NCBI GenBank assembly: GCA_028583415.1
Contig: CM053276.1
Location: 12,049,774 to 12,113,773 of the forward strand
Length of the DNA stretch: 64,000 bases
From: Protea cynaroides
Taxonomy: Eukaryota > Streptophyta > Magnoliopsida > Proteales > Proteaceae
Direction of reading: 5' to 3'
Notes under the pieces: generated by a model
Seen by the model: only the letters and a program-made list of their open reading frames with translations
Told to the model about the DNA's origin: nothing
The model's database searches: none
Part shown: positions 50,920 to 63,353 of the stretch, one piece after another
Numbering within the stretch: the stretch's first letter is position 1
Layout: every line of letters begins with the position of its first letter
Program-made: the position numbers and the translations under genes

Positions 50920-52560
50920 TGACAGAAGAGGATCGCAACCCATCTATTATCTTAGAATTTATCATATATCAAAATAAAGATTATTAAAAAAATAAAAAAT
51001 AAAAAGATATTAGAGAGAGAGATCGATCAAAGACCTACAATGGATTGTTAACACTAGCCTTCGACTGTAATGAACTTTCCTTCTTTTCCCTATTTAAAAA
51101 TTCTTTATTAATAAAATTAAATATCCATTCTCTGAAAATAGCCAACTGAAAATAAGGGAAGATGACCGGGGAGATGAGAGAAATAAGAGACTTAAAGACA
51201 AGTGAAAGGTGTCCTAAAATTCTCAAAATACACTTCATTTTTATTCCATAAAGTATGATCGATCCTGTAACCCGCATATCATTCCATCTCTAGTTTAAAA
51301 GAAGACAAAAAATTACATGCTTCTATATATTGACGCTTTGAAGATCGTCCTAATGGCGATGAGGTCACATGGGACTGCATCAAGTGTCATCCACTGCTCC
51401 ACTGTGAATGGCTGCTGTTGCAGATATGAGGGGATGTGTGCATCCGTCGATGTGATCTCCACATAGTTAGAGTAGCAGCCATGGTGACCCCTTGATCAGT
51501 CCGGCCCGCTGTGAGGTAGGCGTCCCTAAGCATCTATCTATGCAGCTGAAGGTATCAAACCTCTCCAACTCTCCAGATTTCTGTGTGTAGGGAAGTTTGG
51601 AAGGTTGTGGTCAAATTGGAATTCCATCTCCATAGGATCGGACCATTGACTATTAAGCTATATCCATGGTAATTTTCTTTTATCTAATTGTGAAAACTAT
51701 AGAAATAAATAGAAATATATCCGCAATCAAAACAAAAAAACAAAAATATAAATAAAAAAATTTTCTTTCCCACACGATCCGGTGTCAGGACACGGCCGCT
51801 CATTGTTCGTCAGATCAACGCCCCTTCCTCCACCCACATCTCAAATATATTCTCTATTTACAAATCTTTATCTCGTGCCCAAAAGGTATTGTTGTCAATG
51901 CTCCATGACTCGGGCTGGTATCTTGAAACAAGACCCAAAAATAAAAAAGAGATTGGTCAACCGGGATGATCTGCTATACACTTTTACAACTTAGAATGGG
52001 TAGCCACAACATCACACAAGGTATGATTGGAATTTATTATTTCTGTTTGTAAGATTGGAATAAGCCATAACAAAATATTTTCCACTTAATTCATTTCCAA
52101 ATACACCTAATTAGTAGTCTCACATAAACAAGCCACAACAAATATTTCTACCATTATATATGGCAATTAAGTTCACAACACGAAAAGAAAGAAAGCTTAT
52201 TTCTATTGACTGAATCTCTCTCTCTTAAAAAGAAGAAAAACAACCACCTCCAGAAGGTAGGTAGTATGAAAAGACATAAATGCCCTCAGTTATAAATCAA
52301 ATTTTCGAAAAATCGTCACCATTTTCCGAATGTTCGAGCATGCAATGATTCCCAGGAAGGGGCCGGGGAGGCCGGAGACCCTCCAGCTAATCCCGGCAAC
52401 AACCTTTGGCCGAAAAATCCAAGCAATGGCTGTGAGTACTTGCAGCCAAAACAGAATGCTTTATAATAAACAAAAAAAATAAAACCTGCAACTTTCGAAA
52501 TGTGGAGGATTTCCGATTCCTTCCTGAGACTGCAAAGAAGTTACAAAGATCAGAAATTCA
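50920..52560 (-). pseudogene. Block C: inverted TIR-gene unit with the coding sequence deleted ('ghost')
   Basis: Read on the minus strand: 52,480-52,270 matches the upstream region of TIR gene 1 (8,890-9,340). 52,270-52,205 matches its leader ('ctggaggt.ggt', 'agagagagatt'). Then at about 52,203 the sequence jumps to 'tcaatagaaataagcttt', the bases around and just after the TIR stop codon (10,578; 43,924). 52,190-51,790 and 51,340-50,930 are the usual 3' flank and block A/B sequence. 51,370-51,690 is an insert partly shared with 16,230-16,340. No TIR exon remains. Confidence 0.8.
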
Positions 52561-53697
52561 AAAAGTGGAATTGGATCAATTAACCAGAAAAGTTTAAAGT
52601 CTTTCTTTAAAGAAAATGGACAACACCATTTGCCTCCTATAAAGCATAGGTATACAGTACTACATCTGTACACAGAGACCAGTAGAACTTGAAGTTGCAG
52701 ACACAGAGACTAACAGATCAAGACGTAAGAATATTAATGTGGGTTAAATTAATTATACGATTACTTAGTTCAGTGAGAGTCTGATTATAGGTAGACCAGT
52801 TTAAGTATGATTAGAGATGGACCAACCTGGTACACTGTGGGTTTGATCCAGGGATAGGGTGGTATTATATAGAAAAAATTTCATCTACATCCCATCAAGG
52901 ATTGTTAACATCATCTACACCCATAAGTTTGCAAAAACATCATCTACCACCCAAAAATTTTGCTGTGCTAATCAAAGAAGTTTATTCCGTCACAAGATTT
53001 CTGTTAAATGCTAATGTCAACTGCATTGGAATATTTCATGGATGATACTATCATTTTAGTCGATTTAAAAGACCATTATACCCTTTATTATCTAAGAGTG
53101 ATATTTGAAAATTAAAACGAAAAGAAGCTTTATTATTGATGCAAAGAGCAAGACGAAAAGAAAGTGTTGGTAACTGCAATGCCGATTTCTTCTTCTCGTC
53201 TCCAAAAATAGGTTTGGTTCCATTGCCATCCTGCAAGTCAGAGGCTTGTGTCATTTTGGTGGACCTAGTCCTTGAACCTCCACATCCTCGCATCATCAGT
53301 TCCCTCATGGTGGAAGATGACGGAGAACCATGAAGGGGGTTTTACCAAATTTCATCCTTGCAAAATTACAATTACAAAGACCATAGGACCATTTTGACCA
53401 TTCATTATGAATTTGTAAGAGGAAAAGTAATTTTTTTACAATGAAAAGGGAAATTTGAAATTGCATACCTGTCGGTAAGGAAGGGGTCGAATTTGCAGGC
53501 TAACAACGAGCCATTCATTGAGTTCCATATCCAATGAGGCCTTCGATAGAACCAATGGGATTAGATTTTGGTTTGGTTTTTGTGACTTCCAATTTGTTTT
53601 CTTCATGATCTCTGCTCTATTTTCGTTCTTCTTTTCATTTTTTAGATCTCTAGGTTCACCGGGTTTTATCTTGGTTTTCTCTGACTTTTTTTTATTA

Positions 53698-55361
53698 GAA
53701 AAATTTTCATCTAACCCCCAAAAAGGATGTCAAATTCTATCTACTATCCAATGGTTTTCAGAAATTCTAACCGGCCCCATTTAACTGAAAGACTTGACTG
53801 AACATGTGAGTAGTCATTCCTACCCTTTCTATTTGAAACTTTAGAACATTAAAATGATATAAAGTTACTAATTTGCCCCTTTCTTTAAAACACTAAAATG
53901 AAAATTTAAACCATTAATAATAGATAAGGCAAAGATAAGGCCGAGGCTCTCACATCCTTCAGATGGATACTCTCTTCCATCCAACCACCATAAATCACCA
54001 TCATGGATAAACCACTCAACCTCCATATACCATCACTGATCATAACCCAACAACATTAACCTCATCTCTCCAAACCCTCAACACTTCACCACAGGCGCAT
54101 CTTAGCCCGGAGCCATGGCTACCACAACAACCGCTGCAACATCATCGTTCCTCTGAACTCGTCTCAGGACATACATTCTAAATCAGGGAAATTCCAAGCC
54201 CAGTTCGGTTTCGATGGACCCAAGAAAGCTCCACCGAAGAAAGCCCCAAAAAGGTTTTCGGACCGGCCTCTATGGTTCCTAGGTGCAAAGGCGCCGGAAT
54301 GGCTCGACGGAACCTTAGTGGGTGACTACGAGTTCGACCCGTTCAAGTTGGGCAAGCCATCTGAGTACGTGCAGTTTGATTACGACGGGTTGGACCAGAA
54401 CCTGGAGAAAAACTTGGCCGGTGACATGACAGGATTTGCCGTGAAGTTGTCAAATGTTGTTCATGATGGCGAGATTTGCTTTTGCCCATTTTTTGGTTAT
54501 ACTCTTGAGTTTCGTTGTTGGGAAAGACGAAGTTTTCAGTTTTCTAATGGAAACAACGAATAGGAAAATGAATTTTCTTAGCAAGAAACTGCTCCTGAAG
54601 CACACCGTTTTCTGGTGTTTTCTTCAAAAGATCGTATGTTATGGAACTCTGTATTTTCATCTTCTTTTCTTCTTCTTTTTTCTAACCTTTTTATAGCCCA
54701 TCTGCTGCTGCTTCTCTCTTTTTTTTTTCTTTTCTAGAAAATGAATGAAATATTCTTAGTCTTTTCTATGGAAACGGAGAAGACACCACCTCCACTAAAG
54801 GCACCTATGGCATTGCCTAATTACCAGCTGCTTCCTTCATTTTCTGGCTTATCTAACACCTCACTGACCTCATCAGAGGTCACTTTGTTGCTGTGTCGAT
54901 CTACTCTTCCTCGTCCCACTGCTCGGGTTTCGATTCCATCTATGTCCTAGATGGAATCGCCTCATCTTTACCTCCAACCTCCACTGTTCACCTTATTTCT
55001 CTCCCCTTCTCCGCCGCCGATCATGGCCTCCCACCAGAAGCAGAGAACACAAATAAACCAGAATAGAAAGAGGGTTTATTCATTTTACTTTTACTATAGA
55101 AGATGAAAAATTGGTAAATAAAGGTGTTTTTTACTTTGGGGGCATTATGGTCTTTTACTTTTGGAATAAGGGCAATATTGTCCTAATATTTGCAACTAAC
55201 GGACTCTACTAATGGGTGGGGTCTCTTTGATTAACATTGAAAAAATTTTGGGTGGTAGATGTGACATTTGTAAACGTTTTGGGTGGTAGATGAGACTTTT
55301 GAAATTTGTGGGGGTTAGATCGAATTTGACATAGTTTTTGGGGGTTAGATGAAAATTTTTC
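53698..55361. mobile_element. Pack-MULE 4 nested inside MULE 3
   Basis: Ends GAAAAATTTTCATCTAACCC on both strands continue as inverted repeats (CCCCAAAAA..ATGTCAAATTC). Flanks are TTTTTATTA (53,689-53,697) and TTTTTATTT (55,362-55,370), a 9-bp duplication with one change. It carries the LHCB4 fragment and no transposase. 54,740-55,060 looks like further GC-richer captured DNA that I cannot identify. Confidence 0.88.
54115..54437 (+). pseudogene. LHCB4: Captured LHCB4 (CP29 chlorophyll a/b-binding protein) N-terminal fragment
   Basis: ATG at 54,115 gives [13 protein letters not shown] then TGA. After a frameshift before 54,171 the frame reads '[14 protein letters not shown]', '[10 protein letters not shown]', '[19 protein letters not shown]', '[13 protein letters not shown]' and '[15 protein letters not shown]'. 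That is the transit-peptide end plus the mature N-terminus of CP29, the minor photosystem II antenna. It stops before the first membrane helix. Lying inside a MULE with stop and frameshift, it is a captured exon, not a working antenna gene. Confidence 0.92.
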
Positions 55362-56829
55362 TTTTTATTTTTTTAGATTTTTTCAGTCTTTTTAATCCTC
55401 AATATCATCTCAGATTTCACCAAGATTTCCATCCAGATTTCCAAAACTCATTTTAATCCAAATTTCTTCATTCTCTCATTTCTTCTCAGATTTCAATAGG
55501 TTTCCCATTAGGTTTTTTAACAGTTTTCTTCCCGTGATGGGTGACCATGTATTTATCACTCTCCTCTGCAAATTAAACAAGACCAAGAAATCTCGAAGCA
55601 TTAGAGAAACCGAGAATTCAAAGACTGAAATTGCTGGGGAAGTTTCTATGAGTTTGATGGATGAGAAATGATAACCCAAAACTGGAAAAAAAAATAAAAA
55701 GTGAGGAACGATGATTTGGTGATGTTTGCCCATGTTTAAGTCTACGGAAAGGGAAGAATGATTTGGTGGGACAACCAATCTGAAAGTAGAAGAATGATCC
55801 AGCAGATCCGCTTTGACACTAGGGTTTTGTCGACGCCAAGAGGAGCAGAAGAAGATGCCCAGGATTGTTCTCCATAGATCCAAAATCGATTCAATGAAAC
55901 TTTCAAGAAACAACGAAGAAATTGAAACTGAATTCGTAAACCCTAGATTCAATGAAACGTTCAAGAAAACAATGAAATTTTGAGGATAATGAAAGTTTGA
56001 AAACTGTCAAGAAAAATTGAATTCATATGACCGACAATGATCACTTAGAAATTTCAGATCTTAAAAAAAAATTTCAGATAAACAATGAATTGAACAACAA
56101 CAAGAACAAGAAAAAAAACAATGATCGAAGAAAAGAAATTGAATAGAGAAATTGAATTGAGAGATAAGAGAATGATCATTTGCAGGAAAAACAAACGATC
56201 GAAGACGAAGAACATTGCCAGAACAATTGAAGACGAACGATCGAAGAGAAAATGCTAATAGCTAAAGATCTCCAGATCAAAAAACGAAAAACAAAGAGTT
56301 AGAAACCTACTCTGTTACTATGTGAAAACACTGTTCATTTAGAAAAAGTAAAGTAACTGTTAAAGATTGCTAAATTAAAGCTATTACAGGCGTCTTCTTC
56401 TTCTGAAACTTCTCCATCTCTATTTTCTCCCCTTTTTCTAATTGCTAAAGATGAATTTTTTTTTTTGGGATTTCAGCAGGTAAATAAGGACTCTTCCTAT
56501 TCTGAGCTGTTCGGAATGTGGAAAAAACAAGATTCAGGAGATCAAGGCCGGAACACCAAACAGGGAGCTCCAAAGTTTGGGGTTAGGGCTTGGGTGAGAG
56601 TGAAAAGCAAAGAGGAAGAGAAAATATAAGTTTGATTTGAAGGTCAAATTAGTAAATAACCATAATTTTTAAAATTTTCAATTTATAATATGAGGGGTAA
56701 AATTGTACTTCAACAGTTTTATGATTTCCGTTAGTTAAGTGGACCTAGGTGATGTTTTTGCAATCTTGTGGATGTAGATGATGTTAGCAATCATTGATGG
56801 GGTGTAGATGAAAATTTTTCTATTATATA

Positions 56830-58546
56830 TATCAACGGTTAGGGTCCCCACAACCACGATTATTTTTCTCTCATGTTCCCATACGTAGAGAGAAGCAAAG
56901 AGATTCCCGACAGGCCGTGGAAGACTATGATCAAAGTATTCAAAGCTAAGGAAACGGTCGAAAATCAATCTAAGCAAGATGTATGTGTCTCATCATCTCT
57001 TTTTAATGCCAATTGTATTCTAGTAATTTGTGTGGTATATCTGTTATGGTTCATGAAAAATCCCATGGGAAAACCTAAAGAGAACTGTAAAAGTCTAACA
57101 ATTGATATTAGAGCATCATACACAGACCTAGGATCGATGGGTATGTATTCAAGAGATTGTAAGTTTGAATGGACTGAGAAAAAGGAGAGATTTTTCTCCC
57201 AAATTCTTTGTATGAACCTATCTAGGATTTGGACCCTCAAAAATTTTTTGGATAGTTAAAAGGCAAAATAAAATATATAGGGTTGTAGATCTCGGAGAGA
57301 CGAAGCAGACGACATAAATTACGTCACTGGAGGTGGCCGGACACGCCATCACGCGCCGCTTGAAAATGTGTGTGAGACCCATGCACCGGTTGTTATTCTT
57401 TAAAAAAAAAGAAAAAAAAAAAGAAAAGGGAAGGGCTGACGTCATTGGGTTAACTCGGCTAACTCGAAAACCCTAGCGAGTTAACCCAGAGTCAACTCGG
57501 GGTTGGGCAGAACTGATCTAGGCCGATCCAGAACCGAGCCCGGATCCAAGGATCAGGCCTAGTACAAGCCCAGACCCAGACCGACCCAAGACCAAATCGT
57601 CTGGGGCACACGTGTGGGTCAGCACATGTAACCCAGGTACCCAGATAATGGTGTTGACCTAAACCGAAATGTGACCCAATAACCCGACCCATGGACCTGA
57701 CATTAGGATCTGAGAATTTGACTTGACAACCCAAAAATTTGACCCTTGAACCCTAGATGGGTGAGCCAGTCAGACCGATGATTGAACCGCTTGTCGATTC
57801 GCTGTTTAGACTGCGGTTCAGTTTAAAACGGACCGTTTGGTTCGATCGAGACCAAAGTATTTAAAAAAAAGGGTTTAACAGTAGGTTTGGTCCGCCCATA
57901 ACCGAACCCAGCCAGACTGAATCGAACCAGGACGAAACGGCTAGGACCGGTTCATGATGCAAGATTGCATGTAGGCCCTAGGAGAGTCGGATTTTGATGT
58001 GGTTTTTTGTGCTGTGTTTGTATTTTCGTGCTCTACAGTTTGGTACATAGTTTGATATAGTTTGGTGATTTAAAAAAAAAAATTTTGACTAAAAGGTGTC
58101 CTAAATTAGTCGATTTTATAATTTTTCTGCTTGTTTGTCAGTTAATTTTGTACCGATGTTCGTAGAAGGTTATATGTATATGAGGTTTTGTTTGTTAACC
58201 CACATGGTGTCACAAAGTAGGGTGTAGGGATATCATAGTGGGATTTGGTCGATCCCACCAAAGTGGTACACTTAGTTTCATCATGATGTCTTCAAATCAA
58301 AGTTCATGTATTTGTAAACACTTATGTAAGGGTAATGTACACCCAAAGGTGATATTGCCAAGTTTTATTCAAATTAAGGTTTGTGAGTATCATGTAAAGA
58401 TTAGGTGGATTCCACCAAAGTGGTATACTCAGTTCAAACATGATGTTTTCAAACCTCAAATTTGTGTATTTATATATACAATAAATGATACATTATTTAA
58501 TACACTATTCTACAGAGTGAGAAGCAACTAAGAAAGACATTGTTAG
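56830..58546. other. Intergenic, with one two-copy repeat
   Basis: A 128-codon ORF at 56,873-57,259 has no motif I know. 57,420-57,960 is degenerate 'gacccgaaccgacc' sequence. 58,240-58,318 and 58,400-58,478 repeat a 'ccaccaaagtggta.ac' unit of about 78 bp. Confidence 0.55.
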
Positions 58547-60902
58547 TGTAAGACCCGCACTCCACTAACTTGGTCTAACCGTGTCGTGCCAGGTCTTCCC
58601 ATTATTCCTGGACCAAGTGGACCGAGCGTGTAAAGATAGATCACAAACCAAGTATGAGAATCGAGTTAAAAACACTAAAAACATACCTAAGGTCGCATGC
58701 CTGGGTAGGTATGGTCGACCATAAGGAAGGGAACCAAAAATCTAAAATCCAGAATCCCACGATCGATGATTTTGACCTTACGGTTGATGGTTTATGCGAC
58801 CGTATGGTCGACCGTGAGAACCCAGATCAGACTCCGAGTTTTAAAAACTTTCTTAAACTAAGGGATTGCTTTCCTAATTGAAAGATGACTTTATATGGAG
58901 AGTTTTTCTCTATATAAAGGACGTCCCTCAGCCCTTTTTCACTCTTTTAGAACATTAGTAAACCCTAGAGAAAAAGAAGGAAGAAAAGGAAGAGAAGGAG
59001 AAGAAGAAAAAGCTAAGGAGAAGAGTTTGTTGAGAAGAGATTGACTCTCTATCATAGGCAAAGGTATGAAACGAATCTCTGGAGATGTAAACTCTAAGGA
59101 ATAAGACTTCTATGAAGAATAGACAATATCAACCTATTATGATCTATGTGATTTCCTTGAGAAAATCCCAAAGAGAACCATGAGGAGTGTATTTGATGAT
59201 TAGGGTTGATAAGAAATTACTAATAATGGCCATAGGATGACCTTAGAATAAACCCCATTGAAGAACAAAAGAATTTACTTAGGAAGAACTCGAATTTCAT
59301 GTAGACTATGATCAGAAATCTCAAGGTCACAGCTACGGTCGACCATAGCATGACCAGTATGACCAGAGAATCGACCATAGACATTCGAAAAAATTTCAAA
59401 AATCATATGGTCGCAGCTATGGTCGCACCATATGCGATCGTAGGGTATCGATCGTAAAAAGTAAGGTCGATATAGCATGAGACCATAGGACCAATCAGAC
59501 ACCTATCAGTGTTCTGTTTCGATTTTTGACTACTGTAACATATCACATATGAATCCTAACTTAAATTCATATAACTTTAAGATTGTTTAATAAATTCAAA
59601 GAGAATTTCAAGGCTTGGAAGGACATCGAGAATTGCTAACAAGTGAGAGAATAAAACCTAAACTAATTGGTTAATAACAAACTATTTATTTTTATTGAGT
59701 CCAATGCCATGATTGATTCTATGCGTGTATGCTTGTATGCTTGTAATGTGTATCTCACATGTCATCCAATAATTCTGCTACTATTGTTCATGCATATTTA
59801 ATTCTTTTTATTTATAACGTGATGATGATGATGATGCTAGGAATAGATACGTGAATGTATGTGTGTGGTTGGTGTGTTGGATGCGAGTAGAACATCAGGG
59901 GGAGGACGTGGCATGGTGGTCTTCGACCTCGTCACCAGACTCTAGCTCTATCTCTACTCAAGTCTTGCCCACTAACATCGTTGTATCGCAATTATCTTAG
60001 TAGAACTATTACGTCGTAGGGCATCAAGGGAGGTGGTCTCGGACCGTGTGGTCTCTGACTCTGCCGGGGGGCCTTAGCTCTATCTCTATGGACGTATTGA
60101 GGGATGCTGAGGTAAGGGCTTGGATACACTGTTTGGCATTAGGATTTGTTAGTTGCGAGCCTAGTTTGCAAGCCCTGGCCAATAAGGGCTTAGGTGTTGG
60201 TATGGGTAGGGCATCAGGGGAAGTATTGGCGGTGTTTGATCCGGACACTTTAGCTCTATCTCTATTCCATGGTGGGTGCATGTTGGACGACAATGGTGTT
60301 TGATCCATTGGGCGGATTCACACACTCGTGTATAGAGGTGCGACGGCCACCAAATCTTTCTATAGCACATTGCAAACTTATAAACCAGACCAAAGATATG
60401 AATTGAATGCATGCATATGTTTGTTGCATTGTTTTGTTTGCTCATTGAGCCATGATGTGTGCTCATCCTTTCGACGTCAAATATTTTTAGTTGATGATGC
60501 AGGTCATACCATTGAAGAATATATGAATGCGCCTATGTATGGATACGTTGCTGCGATGGATGTAGACGCTGAAGAAGATGTGCATGATTTATCATGCGAG
60601 TGCAACCAATGTGTTTTTGCTTAAGTTTAGTTATAATTTGAACATTGGATATGTAATTGATTATTTATTTTTATGTCTTGTGGTTTGAAGATAATTGGAT
60701 TAAATATTTATTTATTACTGTTAGACTCTCAGTTCATTATCTGTAAGACTTTCGCTTATTTATTTATTACCTTTGATTATTAATGTGAAATGTGTGTGTG
60801 GTTTGATATGGTGGGTACGACCTATGCGAGATCCTGGGTGAACCGTTGGTTTATTGGAGGTTCATCACACCATTCTGGTTATACCAGAATTAGGGTGTGA
60901 CA
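58547..60902 (+). repeat. 5' LTR, 2,356 bp
   Basis: TATA box TATATAAA at 58,911-58,918. Two stretches rich in 'atggtcgaccat'-like palindromes lie at 58,690-58,820 and 59,330-59,480. Three 'agctctatctctat' units (59,943, 60,074, 60,250) recur in the minus-strand LTR at 46,728-49,042. ORFs here are chance. Confidence 0.88.
58911..58918 (+). promoter_or_regulatory. TATA box of the 58,547 LTR
   Basis: TATATAAA followed by 'ggacgtccctcag'. The sister LTR keeps a TATA box at the same place (48,672-48,679, minus strand). Confidence 0.6.
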
Positions 60903-60905
60903 ACT

Positions 60906-60917
60906 TGGTATCAGAGC
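60906..60917 (+). other. Primer-binding site (initiator Met tRNA)
   Basis: TGGTATCAGAGC, three bases after the LTR end. It is the best-preserved primer site in the window. Confidence 0.9.
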
Positions 60918-61076
60918 ACTCAGGTTCTACCCATTGACCTAACTACTTCTACATGAGTCATTAACTGAGTTAGGATAAAATATAAAAGCTGTAATAAGAA
61001 CACATCATAAGCACCTGTGTTGTATGAGACATAAACTAAGAAAAAGAGAATAATACACACATGTAAAGAAAAAATC

Positions 61077-61202
<126 letters not shown>

Positions 61203-61292
61203 AAATAAGACAAATGTACATCAAATCAGAGTACAGTCCACAATCCAGACAGTTACTCTGTAGTATAAGAAGGAAAAAGATATAAAGGGCAA

Positions 61293-62615
61293 TCATGGTG
61301 CTGGAGGAGGTGGTGCCTCACGATTTCTATCATAGTCCTCAGCATATACTCTCGCGAGCCAGGCCACCTGAGTCTGAGTTGCTCGGAGGCTAGCTGCCAG
61401 ATCCGCTACTCGCTAGTTTGTAAAGTGTTGGGCATCTAAAATCTCTTCTACTCTCCAATCAGTCACGCGATGAGCCTCTCTAATCTCACGTAACAGTCCC
61501 ATCATTTCATCTGGTGGTGGACGTGAAGGGCCAGCTGAATGAGAAGCCTTAGAAGGGCCAGCTCCAGTAGAATGTTGTAGCGATGGAGGAGGGATGACAT
61601 CCATATCCATGTACATCCGATCATCATCACCCTTGTGTGCCTCTGCTACTGCCTCTGCATCTGCTGCCGCTATCTGAGTAAGAGGATGTCTCATAGCATT
61701 CCTCTCATCATCATTGACCTATATCTCTCTCATGCCCATCCTATTGATGGCCTCCCAATCAAGGTCAGTTGAGAAGGTGTCCTCAACGATCCTCTCATCC
61801 ACTAGGTCCACCTATAGATGAGCGAGCAAGGTGAAGATCAATCGCCCATAGGGCAAGTTGCCTCTCGAGTCAGGCAACGTAGCTCGGTGCATGGTCTGGA
61901 GAATAATGTATGGGAGGCAGACATGCTGCCTAGTACAGATACAGTACAAAAGGTACTGAGTCAGCTGAGAAATCATCTCATAGTGTCCGTCATGGGGAAT
62001 CAGATTATGTTGGATAATCTTGTAATAGACACGTGGCTCTGGACGTAGATTGACTGCTTTTACCTCCCAGCGGTCATCCCGAAGAATCTGACTCTCTATC
62101 TCTGAACGCATCTGTGTAGATAGAAACTATGACTCTCTGGGTGCATAGTAAACCAACTGCCCATCATTGAAGATACCTAGGAGATCAGTTAACTCTTGGC
62201 AGTTGAAAGAAATTGAAACCCCTTTTCCCCAGCTGGTGATCCGAAGCTCTCTACCCCTCTCTACATCCTCTAGGTCACCCTCTACCTGTAGGTGACAATA
62301 GAACTATTTGACCACGTGCGGGCGAGTGCAAGCCTCGTACAAGATCACTGGAAGCCAACCCATGTCACCAAATTCCCTCTCCACATCAAACAGGGCTAAG
62401 TGGGCTAGGTTCACACACCGACCCCCTTCAACCTTCATTCGGTCAAACCAAGGATATCTTACTTCTGCTTCCACAGACCTGGAGTGAAAAAGGGTCATGA
62501 ACTCGAGGAACCTTGGTGCGAACCATGATAGCTGTAAGAAAAGAAAACAAGAAAACAAGTTAGAAAATTTGAAAAATTTGACAGCATACCGACGTAAAAT
62601 GAGAAAAAGCCTCAT
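61293..62615 (-). pseudogene. Antisense transposon ORF ('putative plant transposon protein' type), five in-frame TAG codons
   Basis: On the minus strand one frame spans 441 codons from ATG 62,615 to TGA 61,293. Recognisable parts: 'APRFLEFMTLFHSRSVEAE', 'VEREFGDMGWLPVIL', 'VVK.FYCHLQ', 'GVSISFNCQELTDLLGI', 'RGNLPYGRLIFTLL'. This is the layout of the plant-specific putative transposon protein domain (RF...R.V..E...GW..V..FY..L...V.F....I...LG), followed by an acidic/Pro-rich C-terminus. Five internal stops, all TAG, lie at about 62,304, 62,128, 61,812, 61,720 and 61,413. Antisense ORFs between LTR and gag are known from some plant Ty3/gypsy elements; the function is not established. Confidence 0.7.
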
Positions 62616-62660
62616 TTTTCACCCAAATATTGGGCAGGAGGACTTACATAAGTCCCAAAC

Positions 62661-63353
62661 CATCAGGGGAAGTGTTGGCGGTGTTCAATCCGGACACTTT
62701 AGCTCTATCTCTATTCCATGATGGGTGCATGTGAGACGACAATGGTGTTTGATCCATTTAACGGATTCACACACTCGTGTATAAAGGTGCGGCGGTTACC
62801 AAACCTTTCTATAGCACATTGCAAACTTAGAAACTAGACCAAAGATATGAATTGAATGTATGTATATGTTTGTTGTATTATTTTATTTGCTCACTGAGAC
62901 GTGATGTGTGCTCACCCTTTCGACGTCGAATATTTTTAGTTCTTGATGCAGGTCCTACTGTTGAAGAATATATGAATGCGTCGTTGTATGAACACGTTGC
63001 TGCGATGGACGTAGAAGCTGAAGAAGATGCGCATGATTCGTTTTGTGAGTGCAACTCATATATTTTTTATTAGCTTAGTTGTTTAGTTATTGAAACATGT
63101 AATTGATTATTTTACTTTATTTTATGTCTTGAGGTATATTGGAGATAATTGGATACTTAATTATGCTATCACTGTCAGATACTCAGTTCATTAGTATTAA
63201 AGACTTTCGCTATCGTTTATTTACTCTAAATTTTCTTGTGGGATGTATCTGGTTTAATCGAATGGACATGGCCTATACGAGATCCTGGTTGAACCGTTAG
63301 TCTATGGACGATTCATCACACCATTCTGGTTGGTTTAGAATTGGGGTGTAACA
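62661..63353 (+). repeat. 3' LTR remnant
   Basis: Matches the last ~690 bases of the 58,547 LTR, from 'catcaggggaag' to the TGTAACA end, at about 88-90% by eye. That divergence indicates an old insertion. Confidence 0.88.

Larger units (their letters stand above)
52872..56820. mobile_element. MULE 3 (3.95 kb, exact 9-bp target duplication)
   Basis: TATTATATA flanks it at 52,863-52,871 and 56,821-56,829. Termini GAAAAAATTTCATCTAC and (minus strand) GAAAAATTTTCATCTAC begin inverted repeats of about 80 bp, including 'AACATCATCTACA.CCA' and 'GCAAAAACATCA'. No transposase. The interior holds noncoding or unrecognised sequence (53,100-53,690; 55,370-56,700) and a second MULE. The ORF at 53,136-53,333 and the minus-strand ORF at 55,476-55,964 are unrecognised and might be other captured pieces. 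Confidence 0.9.

Noticed and set aside
56873..57259. 128-codon ORF between MULE 3 and the retrotransposon as a gene
   Set aside because: No domain or splice support that I can see, and both flanks are transposons or degenerate repeats.
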